Source: SGZJ01 sp949372955 (GTDB lineage: Bacteria; Bacteroidota; Bacteroidia; Flavobacteriales; Flavobacteriaceae). Taken from it: a stretch of 50,903 nt of DNA. This document shows positions 14,383-24,302 of the stretch, piece by piece (the first letter of the stretch is position 1; every line of letters begins with the position of its first letter). The translations under genes were made by a program, and so were the position numbers. The notes beneath the pieces are model-generated. The model saw only the letters and a list, made by a program, of their open reading frames with translations. It had not been told where the DNA came from and ran no database searches. Where the stretch lies: contig CASIAX010000002.1 of assembly GCA_949372955.1 (NCBI GenBank), positions 1-50,903 of the forward strand, in the 5' to 3' direction.

Positions 14383-16947
14383 ATGGACGATAATTTTTCA
14401 TCAAGAGTTAAAGACGTAATTACTTTTAGTAAAGAAGAAGCACTAAGATTAGGGCATGACTTTATTGGAACAGAACATTTAATGTTAGGCATATTAAGAG
14501 ATGGTGAAGGAAAGGCTATTGATATTTTAAACTCCCTCTCTGTTGATATAATATATCTAAGAAAAAAAGTTGAAATTCTATCACCTCCTAATAGTGATAG
14601 TTCTTTCACATCAAATTCTAAGAAAAACCTTCACTTAACTAGACAAGCTGAACGTGCTTTAAAAACTACTTTTCTTGAAGCTAAATTATTTCAAAACTCA
14701 ACTATAAATACTGCTCATTTAATTCTTTGCATATTACGTAACGATAATGATCCAACTGCTAAGCTTTTAAATAAGCTTAATGTTAATTATGAAAATGTTA
14801 AAGAGTACTATAAAGAAATGATAGAGGGTGATCTAGATGATGAATATTTAGACAGCTCTTCAGCTGCTGACTTTAAAGATGAAGAATCTTTTGAAAAAGA
14901 CAATGAAAATGAAGATCCAATAATAGAGCCTGAAAAAACAAAAGTAAAATCTACAAAAAAAACTAAAACTCCTGTTTTAGATAACTTTGGAAAGGACTTA
15001 ACTTCATTAGCTGAAAATGGTGAATTAGATCCGATTGTAGGAAGAAACGATGAAATCCAAAGAGTATCACAAATATTAAGCAGAAGAAAAAAGAATAACC
15101 CATTACTAATAGGTGAACCAGGAGTGGGCAAGTCCGCTATTGCAGAAGGTTTAGCTCTTAGAATTACTCAAAAGAAAGTTTCCAGAGTATTGTTTAATAA
15201 AAGAATTATTTCTCTTGACCTTGCAAGTCTAGTAGCTGGTACAAAATACAGAGGTCAGTTTGAAGAAAGAATGAAAGCTGTAATGAATGAACTGGAAAAA
15301 AACAGAGAGATCATACTTTTTATTGATGAAATTCATACAATTGTTGGAGCTGGTGGTGCTACTGGTAGTTTAGACGCATCTAATATGTTTAAGCCTGCCT
15401 TAGCTAGAGGAGAAATTCAATGTATTGGAGCAACGACTTTAGATGAGTATAGAACTTCCATTGAAAAAGATGGTGCATTAGAGAGAAGATTTCAAAAAAT
15501 AATAGTAGAACCAACTAGTGAAGATGAAACAATAGAGATTTTAAATAATATTAAAATTAAATATGAGGAGCATCATAATGTTGAGTATACTAGTGAAGCA
15601 ATACTAGCATGCGTAAAGCTAACTAGTAGATATATGACCGACAGATTTCTGCCAGATAAAGCTATAGACGCATTGGATGAAGCAGGTTCCAGAGTACATC
15701 TGAATAATATAGTAGTACCTAAGCATATCATAGATCTTGAGAGTGAACTAGAACTTATTCGAGCTACAAAAAATAATGCTGTCAAAAAGCAGAAATATGA
15801 AGAAGCTGCAAAATTAAGAGATGACGAAAAAATACTAGAAAGCAAATTACTATCTGCACAAAAAGCATGGGAGAAAGAATGTGAAAACAACAAAGAAATT
15901 GTAAATGAAGAGCATATTGCAGATGTAGTATCCATGATGACTGGAATACCGTTAAACAGAGTAAAGCAAAGTGAAATAAATAAGCTTTCCATATTACCTG
16001 AAATCATAATGAATAAGGTTATTGGTCAAGATGATGCTGTTTTAAAAGTTGTGAAATCGATCCAAAGAAATAGAGCAGGTCTTAAAGACCCAAATAAACC
16101 GATAGGGTCATTTATATTTTTAGGTCAAACCGGGGTTGGAAAAACACAATTGGCTAAAATATTAGCTAAGGAGTTATTTGATTCAGAAGACTCTTTAATT
16201 AGAGTGGATATGAGTGAATATATGGAAAAGTTTGCCATATCTAGATTAATTGGTGCGCCTCCAGGATACGTTGGATACGAAGAGGGTGGGCAATTAACAG
16301 AAAAAATAAGAAGAAAGCCTTATTCTGTAGTCTTACTTGATGAAATTGAAAAGGCTCATAAAGATGTTTTTAATATGCTACTTCAGGTATTAGATGATGG
16401 TTTTTTAACCGATAGCTTAGGTAGAAAAATTGACTTTACAAATACCATAATAATAATGACATCAAATATTGGTGCCAGAAAATTAAAAGACTTTGGTAAT
16501 GGTGTTGGCTTTGGAACAAGTGCAAAAATAAATCAAGAAGGAAATAACTCAAAAAGCGTTATAATCAATGCTCTTAAGAAAGCCTTTGCTCCAGAATTTT
16601 TAAATAGAATTGATGATGTTATAATATTTAACAATCTACAACTAAAACATATTAATAAGATTATTGATATTGAGCTAGAAAAACTATTTACAAGAACTGA
16701 GGAATTAGGGTACAAAATTAAGCTGACTAAAAAAGCGAAAGATTTTATAGCAGAAAAAGGGTTTGACAAACAATACGGAGCTAGACCTTTAAATAGAGCA
16801 ATTCAAAAATATTTGGAAGATGAATTAGCTGAGGAAATAATCAAATCTAAAATTCAGACTGGTGATAATATTAAAGTGGATTTAAATAAGGATAAGAGTA
16901 AATTAGTTTTAACAACTGTTAACCCTAAAAAGACTTCTAAAAAGTAA
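14383..16947 (+). CDS. clpC: ATP-dependent Clp protease ATP-binding subunit ClpC
   Basis: About 854 residues from the ATG at 14383 (MDDNFSSRVKDVITFSKEEA), chosen because it matches the Bacteroidota ClpC start; an in-frame ATG at 14332 would add an atypical extension. It has a double Clp_N domain (GHDFIGTEHLMLGILRDGEG and INTAHLILCILR), a D1 AAA+ domain with Walker A GEPGVGKSAIAEG and Walker B ILFIDEIHT, and a UVR-type coiled middle region (KQKYEEAAKLRDDEK). The D2 AAA+ domain has Walker A GQTGVGKTQLAK and Walker B VVLLDEIEKAH. As a hexamer it unfolds proteins for ClpP. A long acidic, lysine-rich linker follows the N domain (about residues 160-200). The 3' end overlaps convergent hutH by 11 bp. 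Confidence 0.96.
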   Translation: MDDNFSSRVKDVITFSKEEALRLGHDFIGTEHLMLGILRDGEGKAIDILNSLSVDIIYLRKKVEILSPPNSDSSFTSNSKKNLHLTRQAERALKTTFLEAKLFQNSTINTAHLILCILRNDNDPTAKLLNKLNVNYENVKEYYKEMIEGDLDDEYLDSSSAADFKDEESFEKDNENEDPIIEPEKTKVKSTKKTKTPVLDNFGKDLTSLAENGELDPIVGRNDEIQRVSQILSRRKKNNPLLIGEPGVGKSAIAEGLALRITQKKVSRVLFNKRIISLDLASLVAGTKYRGQFEERMKAVMNELEKNREIILFIDEIHTIVGAGGATGSLDASNMFKPALARGEIQCIGATTLDEYRTSIEKDGALERRFQKIIVEPTSEDETIEILNNIKIKYEEHHNVEYTSEAILACVKLTSRYMTDRFLPDKAIDALDEAGSRVHLNNIVVPKHIIDLESELELIRATKNNAVKKQKYEEAAKLRDDEKILESKLLSAQKAWEKECENNKEIVNEEHIADVVSMMTGIPLNRVKQSEINKLSILPEIIMNKVIGQDDAVLKVVKSIQRNRAGLKDPNKPIGSFIFLGQTGVGKTQLAKILAKELFDSEDSLIRVDMSEYMEKFAISRLIGAPPGYVGYEEGGQLTEKIRRKPYSVVLLDEIEKAHKDVFNMLLQVLDDGFLTDSLGRKIDFTNTIIIMTSNIGARKLKDFGNGVGFGTSAKINQEGNNSKSVIINALKKAFAPEFLNRIDDVIIFNNLQLKHINKIIDIELEKLFTRTEELGYKIKLTKKAKDFIAEKGFDKQYGARPLNRAIQKYLEDELAEEIIKSKIQTGDNIKVDLNKDKSKLVLTTVNPKKTSKK

Positions 16948-18445
16948 ATAAATTATCCACAATTTTATAATCATCGATAAAGACTAGAGTTTTATTTATT
17001 TCTTTAGACATTATTTTATCTTCAGTAACGAATTCAACATGATCTCTGTACTGATCGATAAAACCAGTCAAACGTTTCGATGTCTTTAACGGTTTTTTAA
17101 AATCTAAAGCTTGTGTGGCATTGAAGAGTTCAATCGATAATATTTTTTTTACATTTTCAGTAATATCAAATAACAATATTGCAGAGTTAGCACCCATACT
17201 AACATGATCTTCTTGACCATTTGAAGAAACTATAGAATCAACACTAGAAGGAGAAGATAACTGTTTGTTTAAACTAACTAAACTAGCAGCTGTATACTGA
17301 GGTATCATAAATCCAGAATTTATACCAGGGCTATCCACTAAAAATGAAGGCAAACCTCTTTGTCCAGAAATTAAATTATAAGTTCTTCTTTCTGAAATAT
17401 TTCCTAATTCAGATAAAGATATTTTTAAAAAATCTAAGACATAGGCTAAAGGTTGGCCATGAAAATTACCACCTGAAATAATCTTATCTTCTTTATGAAA
17501 AATAATAGGGTTGTCATTTACGGAATTAACCTCATTCATTATAACATTTTTAGCATAACAGATAGTATCTAAACTAGCGCCATGAACTTGAGGTATACAT
17601 CTAAATGAATATGGATCTTGAGTATGAACTTTGTTCATTAACGAAATATCACTATTGTCTCTAAAATAATTAACTCTCTCAGCAACAATAGCCTGTCCGT
17701 TATGAGGTCTTACCTTTTGGATTAACGCGTCAAAAGGTTCTACCCTACAGTCATATGCCTCTAAAGAAATAGAGGAAATTAAATCAGACATGTAGGAAAT
17801 TTTATAGGCTTCAAATAATAAATATATACCATACCCAGACATAAACTGTGTGCCATTTAAAAGCGCCAATCCTTCTTTAGATCTAAGTTGTAAAGGAAGG
17901 ATAGAAAGTTCCTTAAGGACATCACTAGCGTCCTTTAAAACACCTTTATAAAAAACTTGCCCCTCACCTATTAATGGTAAGCTCAAATGAGCTAAAGGAG
18001 ATAAATCACCAGAAGCACCCAAAGAGCCATGTTTAAAAATAACAGGCAATACATCATTGTTGTAGAAAAAAATTAATCTATTTAAAGTATCTAAATGAAT
18101 CCCACTATGGCCTTTACTAAGAGTGATTATCTTTAACAAGAGCATGATTTTAACAATAGCTAAAGGAGTCTTTTCTCCTACTCCGCAAGAATGTGATAAA
18201 ATTAAATTGTGCTGAAGCTTGCTTAAATCTTTGTCTTCAATACTAACATTGTATAATGAACCAAAACCAGTATTAATACCATATAAAGGAGATTCACTTT
18301 GGGTTATTTTTTTATCTAAATAATTCCTACATTCCACTACATTATTAATAGATTCATCAGATAATTTTAATACAAGGTCCTTTTCAATAATTTTATATAT
18401 CGCTTCAATATCAAGTAATCTATTATCTATTATGAATTCCTTCAT
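16937..18445 (-). CDS. hutH: Histidine ammonia-lyase
   Basis: The 502-residue protein contains the MIO-forming Ala-Ser-Gly triad in GSLGASGDLSPLAHL (residues 144-146), the active-site tyrosine region LYGINTGFGSL (residues 54-64), and conserved NGTQFMSGYG, VNDNPI and SSNGQEDHVSMG. It converts L-histidine to urocanate and ammonia, the first step of histidine breakdown. No hutU, hutI or hutG lies nearby, so the pathway is elsewhere or incomplete. Aromatic ammonia-lyases share the fold, so the substrate is inferred from similarity to HutH. It is divergent from the TlpA-like gene across 52 bp. Confidence 0.9.
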   Translation of the reverse strand: MKEFIIDNRLLDIEAIYKIIEKDLVLKLSDESINNVVECRNYLDKKITQSESPLYGINTGFGSLYNVSIEDKDLSKLQHNLILSHSCGVGEKTPLAIVKIMLLLKIITLSKGHSGIHLDTLNRLIFFYNNDVLPVIFKHGSLGASGDLSPLAHLSLPLIGEGQVFYKGVLKDASDVLKELSILPLQLRSKEGLALLNGTQFMSGYGIYLLFEAYKISYMSDLISSISLEAYDCRVEPFDALIQKVRPHNGQAIVAERVNYFRDNSDISLMNKVHTQDPYSFRCIPQVHGASLDTICYAKNVIMNEVNSVNDNPIIFHKEDKIISGGNFHGQPLAYVLDFLKISLSELGNISERRTYNLISGQRGLPSFLVDSPGINSGFMIPQYTAASLVSLNKQLSSPSSVDSIVSSNGQEDHVSMGANSAILLFDITENVKKILSIELFNATQALDFKKPLKTSKRLTGFIDQYRDHVEFVTEDKIMSKEINKTLVFIDDYKIVDNLFTF

Positions 18446-18497
18446 GTGTTTCTATCTATAATTAATTATATTACTAAACCAAATCAAATAAATAATT

Positions 18498-19925
18498 ATG
18501 ACTAAAGGTAATATTAAAGCAAATTTAGTAAATCTGTTTTTAGTTTTCACATTTTTCTCATGTGACTTAAACAATGATAAATTAACATTAATTTCTGGAA
18601 AGGTATTAAACCCTATTGGCGAAACAATAGAAATAAATGGCCCTGGAATAATGGAAGATGGAACTATTAACTCAACTATGCTTTGGACAACAAATATTGA
18701 CAAAGACGGATCCTTTAGTGATACTTTAAATTTAAAAAAATCTGCTTATTATTATTTTATCCATGGCCGTGAAAGAATTCAACTATTTCTTGAGCCTGGC
18801 AATAACCTTATGATTGATTTAGATGCAAATGAATTTGATGAATCGATTACATTTAGCGGTTCTGGAATGGAAAATAATACATTTTTAAAAGAAAAGTTTT
18901 TATTTCAAGAAAAGAACCCATTAAATGTTATTGAAGTATCAAAACTAGAGAGTGTTGAATATATTAATACAATAGATTCATTAAAAAAATCTAATTATAA
19001 ATTCACAAATAAATACTCAAGTATTAGTAGTCAATTTAAAGCTTTAGAGCTCAAAAATATCGATTATACTTACTTACAATTTATACAAAGATATCCTCTA
19101 TATCATGAGTTTTATGCAAAAAAACAAGCCGTTTATAGTGATTCGTTTATGAAGCCCTTAGAGTTAATTGACTACACTAATGAAGAAGACTACCTTCTAT
19201 ATCCGACCTTTAAGCAATTAGTAATTTCTCATTATCAAAATATATTAGATAAGTCAGAAGATATTGAAGCAGATTTAAATGAATTAAATTTATCTGAATC
19301 TAAACTTATAAAAAAAGATTTAGTAGCTCAAGGAGTATATTATTTATCTGCAGGTAACACAAGGAACAAGGATGTATATGTAAGTCTAGTTAGCCTAACT
19401 AAAGAATTTAAATCAACTGGAGAAGATAGTTTGATAAATTCTCAACTAATTAATAAATTTAATACTTTAAGTAAATTAGATAAAGGAATGAAATCTCCAG
19501 AATTTACTGATTTTGAGAATTTCAAAGGTGGAAGCACTTCTCTTTCTGATCTTATAGGTAAGTATGTATATATTGATGTTTGGGCAACTTGGTGCGGCCC
19601 ATGCATTAGAGAGATTCCAAGTCTACAAAAAATAGAAAAAGAATACCATGATAAGAATATTTATTTTGTAAGCTTATCAATAGATGACAGAAATAGACCT
19701 AAGTATAATTATGAAGCTTGGAGAAAGATGATAATTGAAAGAGAGTTAACAGGTATTCAACTTTTCGCTGATAACGCTTGGAAAACTGAATTCACTGCTG
19801 CCTATGGAATTGATTCAATTCCAAGGTTTTTACTTATAGATCCAGATGGTAATATTGTAAGTGGAAATGCTCCAAGACCTTCAGATCCAGCATTAGTAGA
19901 ATTATTTACTAGTCTGGGTATCTAA
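18498..19925 (+). CDS. TlpA-like thioredoxin-fold lipoprotein
   Basis: The 475-residue protein has a lipoprotein signal ending FTFFSC with Cys22 as the lipidated residue. An N-terminal DUF4369-like beta domain (residues about 28-115) and a helical middle follow. The C-terminal TlpA/AhpC-TSA domain carries the redox motif WATWCGPCIREIPS (about residue 365) and the cis-Pro region DSIPRFLLIDPDG. It probably reduces disulfides or handles peroxides or cytochrome-maturation thiols in the periplasm. Such multidomain TlpA proteins are common in Bacteroidota, often with unknown client. It ends 17 bp from the convergent M1 peptidase gene. Confidence 0.85.
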   Translation: MTKGNIKANLVNLFLVFTFFSCDLNNDKLTLISGKVLNPIGETIEINGPGIMEDGTINSTMLWTTNIDKDGSFSDTLNLKKSAYYYFIHGRERIQLFLEPGNNLMIDLDANEFDESITFSGSGMENNTFLKEKFLFQEKNPLNVIEVSKLESVEYINTIDSLKKSNYKFTNKYSSISSQFKALELKNIDYTYLQFIQRYPLYHEFYAKKQAVYSDSFMKPLELIDYTNEEDYLLYPTFKQLVISHYQNILDKSEDIEADLNELNLSESKLIKKDLVAQGVYYLSAGNTRNKDVYVSLVSLTKEFKSTGEDSLINSQLINKFNTLSKLDKGMKSPEFTDFENFKGGSTSLSDLIGKYVYIDVWATWCGPCIREIPSLQKIEKEYHDKNIYFVSLSIDDRNRPKYNYEAWRKMIIERELTGIQLFADNAWKTEFTAAYGIDSIPRFLLIDPDGNIVSGNAPRPSDPALVELFTSLGI

Positions 19926-19942
19926 TGAAAAATAAATTTTGA

Positions 19943-21580
19943 TTATTTTTCTTCATTATAATCTACATAATAGTTTTTATTTATCTCTAAATTTCTTTCG
20001 ATCGTTTTAAGATGTTTCCAATCGGAGTCTGGAAATAGCTTAATAGTTTCTTTATCTAAGTTTATTTCAATTGGCATATTAAAACCATCGATAACATTAC
20101 TCCATTTATAGTAAATCGAGCCATTATCAAAGTAGTATTCAAAAATTGGTATTCTTACATCTCTTAAATATTGATCAAAAACTTTAGTCAAGTCAACACT
20201 TAAAAAAGTAGAGATGTAATTCTCTATTTCTTTAGTAGTAACTGTTTTATGGTAAAATTCTTTATTTAATCCACGTAAAACATTTCTCCATTTTTCATCA
20301 TCTCCACATATTGCACGAATTGTATGCAGTAAATTAGCTCCTTTTGAGTACATATCACCTGACCCTTCTCTATTAACATTATAATCACCAATTATTGTTT
20401 TAGTATTTCTAATACCTCTTCTAGTCCCGATAACATATTCTGAAGAAGCTTCTTTTCCATAATGATAATCAAGATATAAATTTTCCGAGTAAGTAGTAAA
20501 ACCTTCATGAATCCACATATCAGCAATGTCTTTGTAAGTAATATTGTTTGCGAACCACTCATGCCCAGATTCATGAATAATTATATAATCAAACTTCAAC
20601 CCCCACCCTGTTCTGGAAAGATCTCTTCCTAAATAACCCTTCATAAACTTATTTCCATAAGTTATCGAACTTTGGTGTTCCATTCCTAAATAAGGAGTCT
20701 GCACTATCTTGTAGCCATCTTCATAAAAAGGATAAGGCCCAAACCAGTGTTCAAATGCTTCTAACATTTTTGGAACTTCTTTGAAATGTTCTTTTGCTTT
20801 AGCTAAATTATAGCTAAGAACAAAATAATCTAAATCAAGGTTCCCATTTTCTCCATTATAAACTTCAGAGAATCTTACATAATCTCCAATATTAATATTC
20901 ACCCCATAATTATTGATAGGGTTATTAACAAACCAATGAAAGGTATTAGAGTCTTTTCTTTCTTCAATATTAATTAATCTTCCATTAGAAACATTAGTTA
21001 AACCTTTGGGAACATTTACACTAATTTTCATACTATCTACTTCGTCATACATATGATCTTTATTAGGCCACCAAACACTTGCCCCTAAACCTTGACAAGA
21101 AGATGCGATAAAATGATTGCCATTATCATCTTTCTCCCATGAAATACCACCATCCCAAGGAGCATTAACTGCCTCCCTTGGATTTCCCTTATAAAACAAT
21201 TTTATTTTTTCTAAGGAACCTACTATTTGATTTTTTTTAAGAGTGATAAAGTAAGCATTTCCATCCTTTTGAATTTCTAATTCTTCACCATCTTGTTTTG
21301 CTTTTAGTAATTGAAGAGGTTCTTGAAGATCAATCTGCATAACATTATTAGAATTTAAAACTGTATAATACACTAAATTAGATCCTTCAATATATTTTTT
21401 TTCTGGCTTTACAGAGATATCTAAATGATAGTAATTCAAATCCCACCAAGACCGTTCTGGTGTAATAGATCCTCTAAGTGTGTCTTGTCTAGTTGTATTA
21501 TTCTTTAAATCCATTAATCCTTGAGAAAAGGAAAAGCAGCTAGCAGAAACACAAAAAAGTATTGTTAAAAAAAAACGCAT
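19943..21580 (-). CDS. M1-family metallopeptidase, exported
   Basis: A signal peptide (RFFLTILFCVSASCFSFSQ) precedes a 545-residue protein with the gluzincin zinc motif HESGHEW and the downstream glutamate in WIHEGFTTYSE. The exopeptidase motif is GMEHQSS rather than the usual GAMEN, so asparagine is replaced by His. It begins with the M1 beta-sandwich domain (RSWWDLNYYHLDISVKPEKK). It would remove N-terminal residues from peptides in the periplasm or at the surface. It lacks the long C-terminal helical domain of full-size aminopeptidase N, as in other short Bacteroidota M1 peptidases. Divergent from gcvT. Confidence 0.88.
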   Translation of the reverse strand: MRFFLTILFCVSASCFSFSQGLMDLKNNTTRQDTLRGSITPERSWWDLNYYHLDISVKPEKKYIEGSNLVYYTVLNSNNVMQIDLQEPLQLLKAKQDGEELEIQKDGNAYFITLKKNQIVGSLEKIKLFYKGNPREAVNAPWDGGISWEKDDNGNHFIASSCQGLGASVWWPNKDHMYDEVDSMKISVNVPKGLTNVSNGRLINIEERKDSNTFHWFVNNPINNYGVNINIGDYVRFSEVYNGENGNLDLDYFVLSYNLAKAKEHFKEVPKMLEAFEHWFGPYPFYEDGYKIVQTPYLGMEHQSSITYGNKFMKGYLGRDLSRTGWGLKFDYIIIHESGHEWFANNITYKDIADMWIHEGFTTYSENLYLDYHYGKEASSEYVIGTRRGIRNTKTIIGDYNVNREGSGDMYSKGANLLHTIRAICGDDEKWRNVLRGLNKEFYHKTVTTKEIENYISTFLSVDLTKVFDQYLRDVRIPIFEYYFDNGSIYYKWSNVIDGFNMPIEINLDKETIKLFPDSDWKHLKTIERNLEINKNYYVDYNEEK

Positions 21581-21646
21581 AAATCAGGTTTTATAAATGT
21601 TTAAATAATATATAAATTATTAATTTTACATAATATAAAACAATAT

Positions 21647-22726
21647 ATGAAAAATACAGAACTCAACGATATTCATGTTAGCTTAGGAGCTAAAATGGTA
21701 GAATTTGCTGGATATAATATGCCTGTACAATATGCAGGAGTTAAAGCAGAACATTTAGCTGTTAGAGAATCAATCGGAGTTTTTGATGTTTCTCATATGG
21801 GTGAATTTTTTGTTTCGGGTGAAAATTCGTTTGCTTTTTTACAATCAATTCTTAGTAATGATTTATCAAAACTAGTTGATGGACAAGCACAATATACTTG
21901 TCTGCCAAATGAAACAAATGGTATCGTCGATGACTTAATAGTTTATAAGTTTAATATAAATAAATACATGCTTGTTGTCAATGCTAGTAATATAGAAAAA
22001 GATTGGAATTGGATAAATTCAAAAAATAGTCATGGAATTACGATTAAAAATGAATCGGATAACTATTCACTTTTAGCTATTCAAGGTCCAAATGCTATTC
22101 AAGCTATGCAAAGCTTAACTAATGTTGATTTAAATCAAATTCCATTTTATCACTTTGCAGTAGATAACTTCGCAGGATTTGAAAACATTATTATATCTGC
22201 AACAGGTTACACTGGAAGTGGTGGTTTTGAAATATATTGTAAAAACAGTCAAGTAATAGATATTTGGAATAAAGTATTTATGGCTGGTGAAAAATTCAAT
22301 ATTAAGCCTATCGGATTAGCAGCAAGAGATACTCTAAGATTAGAGATGGGATATTGCTTATATGGTAATGATTTAAATGAAAACACTTCTCCTATTGAAG
22401 CTGGATTAGGCTGGATAACAAAATTCAATAAAAAGTTCACAAACTCTGAATACCTTAAAAATGAGAAAGAGAACGGCCCTGAAAAAAGATTAGTTGCATT
22501 TGAAACAATCGAAAGAGGTATTCCAAGAAAAGATTACGAGATTTTTTCAGATACTGAAAAACTTATAGGAATTGTAACTTCTGGCACTATGTCTCCAAGT
22601 TTTAGTAAAGGAATTGGTTTAGGTTATATTAATAGCAATTACAGTAAAACTGACAGCTATGTTTTTATTAAAATAAGAGACAAATTAATTAAATCTATAA
22701 TTGTTAAACTTCCATTTAAAGCCTAA
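21647..22726 (+). CDS. gcvT: Glycine cleavage system T protein (aminomethyltransferase)
   Basis: The 359-residue protein begins MKNTELNDIHVSLGAKMVEF. It shows the family landmarks: AGYNMPVQY, GVFDVSHMGE, the folate-binding aspartate region YTCLPNETNGIVDDL, the glutamate segment ATGYTGSGGFEIY, the RDTLRLEMGYCLYGND motif, and a C-terminal GCV_T barrel (SGTMSPSFSKGIGLGY). It transfers the aminomethyl carbon from H protein to tetrahydrofolate. The stop TAA at 22724-22726 is in the same frame as the next gene, which begins one codon later with ATT. Confidence 0.96.
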   Translation: MKNTELNDIHVSLGAKMVEFAGYNMPVQYAGVKAEHLAVRESIGVFDVSHMGEFFVSGENSFAFLQSILSNDLSKLVDGQAQYTCLPNETNGIVDDLIVYKFNINKYMLVVNASNIEKDWNWINSKNSHGITIKNESDNYSLLAIQGPNAIQAMQSLTNVDLNQIPFYHFAVDNFAGFENIIISATGYTGSGGFEIYCKNSQVIDIWNKVFMAGEKFNIKPIGLAARDTLRLEMGYCLYGNDLNENTSPIEAGLGWITKFNKKFTNSEYLKNEKENGPEKRLVAFETIERGIPRKDYEIFSDTEKLIGIVTSGTMSPSFSKGIGLGYINSNYSKTDSYVFIKIRDKLIKSIIVKLPFKA

Positions 22727-22729
22727 CTA

Positions 22730-23554
22730 ATTAAACACAAAATATTAATACTTGGTGGTTCTGGATATATTGGAAATAGTATATATAAAGAATTAAACCC
22801 ATATTTTGATACTTATGCTACCTATTATAAAAACAAGAAACAAAGTTTAAATAAACATTTTTTTTATTTTGATCTTAATTCAGATGTTCCTGAGCAGATA
22901 AATGGAATTCTTAATAAAGTTAATCCATCTATAATTATATCAGCTTTAAAAGGTGACTACAACTCCCAAATTAACACACACGATCAGTTGGTTAGTTATA
23001 TTAAAGACAATGATTGTAAAATCATATTTCTCTCTTCTTCAAGTGTATTTGATGGTTATAAAAACTATCCAAACTATGAATTTGATAAAACATTCTCAAA
23101 AAGCAAATTTGGTTATCTTAAAATAAAAATAGAAAATAAGCTACTAAGACTTAAAGAGAATAAATACAGCATTATTAGAATACCTATGGTTATTGGAGTT
23201 AATTCACCAAAAATGAAAGATATAAAAAAACAAATATCGAAAAAAACAGCCATAGAAGTATTCCCAAACTTGATAGTAAATATTATCAATGACAACAAAA
23301 TAGCATTATGTGTTCATCATATTATAAATAAAAAAATCGGTGGGATTATTCATTTAGGCAGTAGAGATTTAATACATCATGTAGATTTAATAAAAGAGGT
23401 AATAAAAGCTCTTAAAGTTAATTACTATAAATTTAAATATGTTTACACAACCAATGATGATAGGTATATAGCACTTTTTAATAAAAACAAAAAACTACCT
23501 AACTATTTAAACTTTACTATTAATTCGGTTATTAATTCAATTAAAATAAAATAA
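22730..23554 (+). CDS. NAD(P)-dependent sugar-nucleotide reductase/epimerase (RmlD-like), apparent ATT start
   Basis: The open frame begins right after the gcvT stop and reads (ATT)KHKILILGGSGYIGNSIYK, with the Rossmann motif GGSGYIG. It continues through FFYFDLNSD, SALKG, IIFLSSSSVFDGY, YLKIKIENKLLRL, YSIIRIPMVIG and GGIIHLGSRDLIHH. This is the layout of short RmlD-like sugar-nucleotide-binding proteins (274 residues here). There is no ATG, GTG or TTG between the gcvT stop and 22988. Starting at that TTG would delete the whole cofactor-binding site. ATT at 22730 is exactly where related proteins have their Met-Lys-His-Lys start, so ATT initiation, a mutated start, or readthrough of TAA must be considered. 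The substrate is unknown. Confidence 0.75.
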   Translation: MKHKILILGGSGYIGNSIYKELNPYFDTYATYYKNKKQSLNKHFFYFDLNSDVPEQINGILNKVNPSIIISALKGDYNSQINTHDQLVSYIKDNDCKIIFLSSSSVFDGYKNYPNYEFDKTFSKSKFGYLKIKIENKLLRLKENKYSIIRIPMVIGVNSPKMKDIKKQISKKTAIEVFPNLIVNIINDNKIALCVHHIINKKIGGIIHLGSRDLIHHVDLIKEVIKALKVNYYKFKYVYTTNDDRYIALFNKNKKLPNYLNFTINSVINSIKIK

Positions 23555-23591
23555 AGGTTTTGTATTTTGCATTAGTAAATAATTAAAAATT

Positions 23592-24299
23592 ATGGGAAGA
23601 GCATTTGAGTTTAGAAAAGCAAGGAAAATGAAAAGGTGGTCAGCAATGAGTAAAGCCTTTACTAGAATTGGTAAAGATATTGTAATGGCTGTTAAAGAAG
23701 GTGGGGCGGATCCAGATTCTAACTCAAGGTTAAGAGCAATAATTCAAAATGGTAAATCGGTAAATATGCCGAAAGATAATATTGAAAGAGCAATAAAAAG
23801 AGCAAGTGACAAAAACCAGGGAGACTATAAAGAAGTTCTTTTTGAAGGATATGGTCCCCACGGCATAGCTATATTGGTAGAAACAGCAACAGATAACAAT
23901 ACAAGAACTGTAGCTAACATAAGAAGTTATTTTAATAAATGTGATGGGAATCTGGGAACATCTGGTTCTGTAGTTTTTATGTTCGATCACACTTGCAATT
24001 TTAAAATTGATAAAGAGAACTTAGACCCAGAAGAAATAGAGTTAGAATTTATTGATTTGGGAGTTGAAGAAGTATTTATTGAAGAAAATGAAATATTAAT
24101 ATATGCACCATTTGATTGTTTTGGTGTAATTCAAGCTGAACTTGAGAAAAGAAGTATCACAATTAACTCTTCTGGATTTGATAGAATTCCAAATATTACT
24201 AAGGAATTGAAAGAAGAAGAAATACCAGATATAGAAAAACTATTAGAAAAAATTGAAAATGATGATGATGTTCAAAATGTTTATCATACAATGAATTAA
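23592..24299 (+). CDS. yebC: YebC/PmpR family DNA-binding regulator
   Basis: The 235-residue protein has the hallmark N-terminus MGRAFEFRKARKMKRWSAMS followed by FTRIGKDIVMAVKEGGADP, SKN-type helices NMPKDNIERAIKRA, and EGYGPHGIAILVE, TRTVANIRSYFNKCDGNLG and SGSVVFMFDH. It is the conserved TACO1/YebC family, whose members act as transcription regulators or translation activators. Here it probably heads a short transcript with the AlkA-type gene three bases downstream. Confidence 0.94.
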   Translation: MGRAFEFRKARKMKRWSAMSKAFTRIGKDIVMAVKEGGADPDSNSRLRAIIQNGKSVNMPKDNIERAIKRASDKNQGDYKEVLFEGYGPHGIAILVETATDNNTRTVANIRSYFNKCDGNLGTSGSVVFMFDHTCNFKIDKENLDPEEIELEFIDLGVEEVFIEENEILIYAPFDCFGVIQAELEKRSITINSSGFDRIPNITKELKEEEIPDIEKLLEKIENDDDVQNVYHTMN

Positions 24300-24302
24300 A
24301 TT

